DNA from: Methanobacteriota archaeon
Lineage (GTDB): Archaea > Thermoplasmatota > Poseidoniia > Poseidoniales > Poseidoniaceae
Length of the DNA stretch: 5,814 bases
Reading direction: 5' to 3'
Assembly: GCA_002701145.1 (NCBI GenBank)
Contig: PAEE01000022.1
Span: 42,461-48,274 of the forward strand
The notes under the pieces were generated by a model. The model saw only the letters and a list, made by a program, of their open reading frames with translations, did not search any database and had not been told where the DNA came from. Position numbers and translations under genes: made by a program. This document shows, piece by piece, positions 5,766 through 5,814 of the stretch; position 1 is the first letter of the stretch; the number at the start of each line of letters is the position of its first letter.

Positions 5766-5814
5766 ATGGCAGCAAAGAAGTTGAGTGCAAAGGCACGTGT
5801 AGCAGCACGTAAGC
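5766..5814 (+). CDS. Start of a Lys/Arg/Ala-rich protein, 3' end outside window
   Basis: Sixteen complete codons are visible, beginning MAAKKLSAKARVAARK, and the frame is open at the window end. The strongly basic, alanine-rich start would suit a ribosomal, nucleoid or other nucleic-acid-binding protein, but too little is seen to identify it. It does not look like the start of PdxT, which usually begins with a hydrophobic strand leading to a Leu-Gln-Gly motif. Support for the start comes from the TATA-like box at 5701 and a weak purine stretch (GAGAG, 5752-5756) nine bases before the ATG. Confidence 0.6.
   Translation, partial: MAAKKLSAKARVAARK

Noticed and set aside
5715..5775. Possible tRNA suggested by GATTCGAATGG resembling a T-loop
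   Set aside because: The bases on either side of TTCGAAT do not form a T-stem, and I could not fit an anticodon arm or acceptor stem. The motif is simply the sequence around the start codon of the next gene.
5548..5808. 86-codon minus-strand ORF spanning the pdxS end and the intergenic gap
   Set aside because: It runs through the end of pdxS, the terminator-like hairpin and the start of the next gene, and its composition is not protein-like. It is best explained as a shadow frame.
1..5814. CRISPR array, insertion sequence, direct-repeat family or defence system
   Set aside because: No repeated units, transposase-like protein, terminal inverted repeats or defence domains are visible, and composition is even across the window.

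Overview
The window most likely comes from an archaeon of the Euryarchaeota/Thermoplasmatota type; a marine Poseidoniales-like (Marine Group II) genome is my best guess, at moderate to low confidence. The reasons are an archaeal exosome-associated RNA-binding protein (PF01877/COG1325 type), an archaeal coiled-coil protein resembling COG1340, a PdxS of archaeal length with an internal insertion, TATA-like boxes at leaderless or short-leader spacing instead of -35/-10 promoters, mostly weak Shine-Dalgarno sequences, and a fairly AT-rich, uniform composition. No rRNA or tRNA is present to settle the taxonomy.

All genes lie on the + strand and are tightly packed. From left to right: (1) the 3' part of an unrecognised multi-pass membrane protein (1-1392), whose frame is open to the window edge; (2) a 336-residue coiled-coil protein with a basic tail (1445-2455); (3) a sugar-phosphate nucleotidyltransferase with a C-terminal left-handed beta-helix (2442-3473), starting at a GTG inside the end of gene 2; (4) a small unrecognised charged helical protein (3532-3777), probably with its own TATA box; (5) the PF01877-type RNA-binding protein (3813-4280); (6) a seven-iron ferredoxin (4329-4604) with a TATA-like box and an inverted repeat in front of it; (7) pdxS, the synthase subunit of pyridoxal 5'-phosphate synthase (4664-5659), followed by a hairpin and T-tract; (8) the first 16 codons of a Lys/Arg/Ala-rich protein (5766-5814), behind its own TATA-like box and a GC-rich leader hairpin.

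Genes 1-3, and probably 4-5, are spaced or overlapped as operons are. The ferredoxin and pdxS each have a plausible promoter and may be separate short transcripts. The functions look like mixed housekeeping: nucleotide-sugar supply, RNA processing, electron transfer and vitamin B6 synthesis. I see no defence system, mobile element, CRISPR array or biosynthetic cluster. The more interesting signals are small: the inverted repeat in front of the ferredoxin, the hairpin at the predicted 5' end of the last transcript, the unrecognised membrane protein, and the overlapping gene junctions. No stretch longer than 300 bases lacks a gene; the longest gap is 106 bases (5660-5765).
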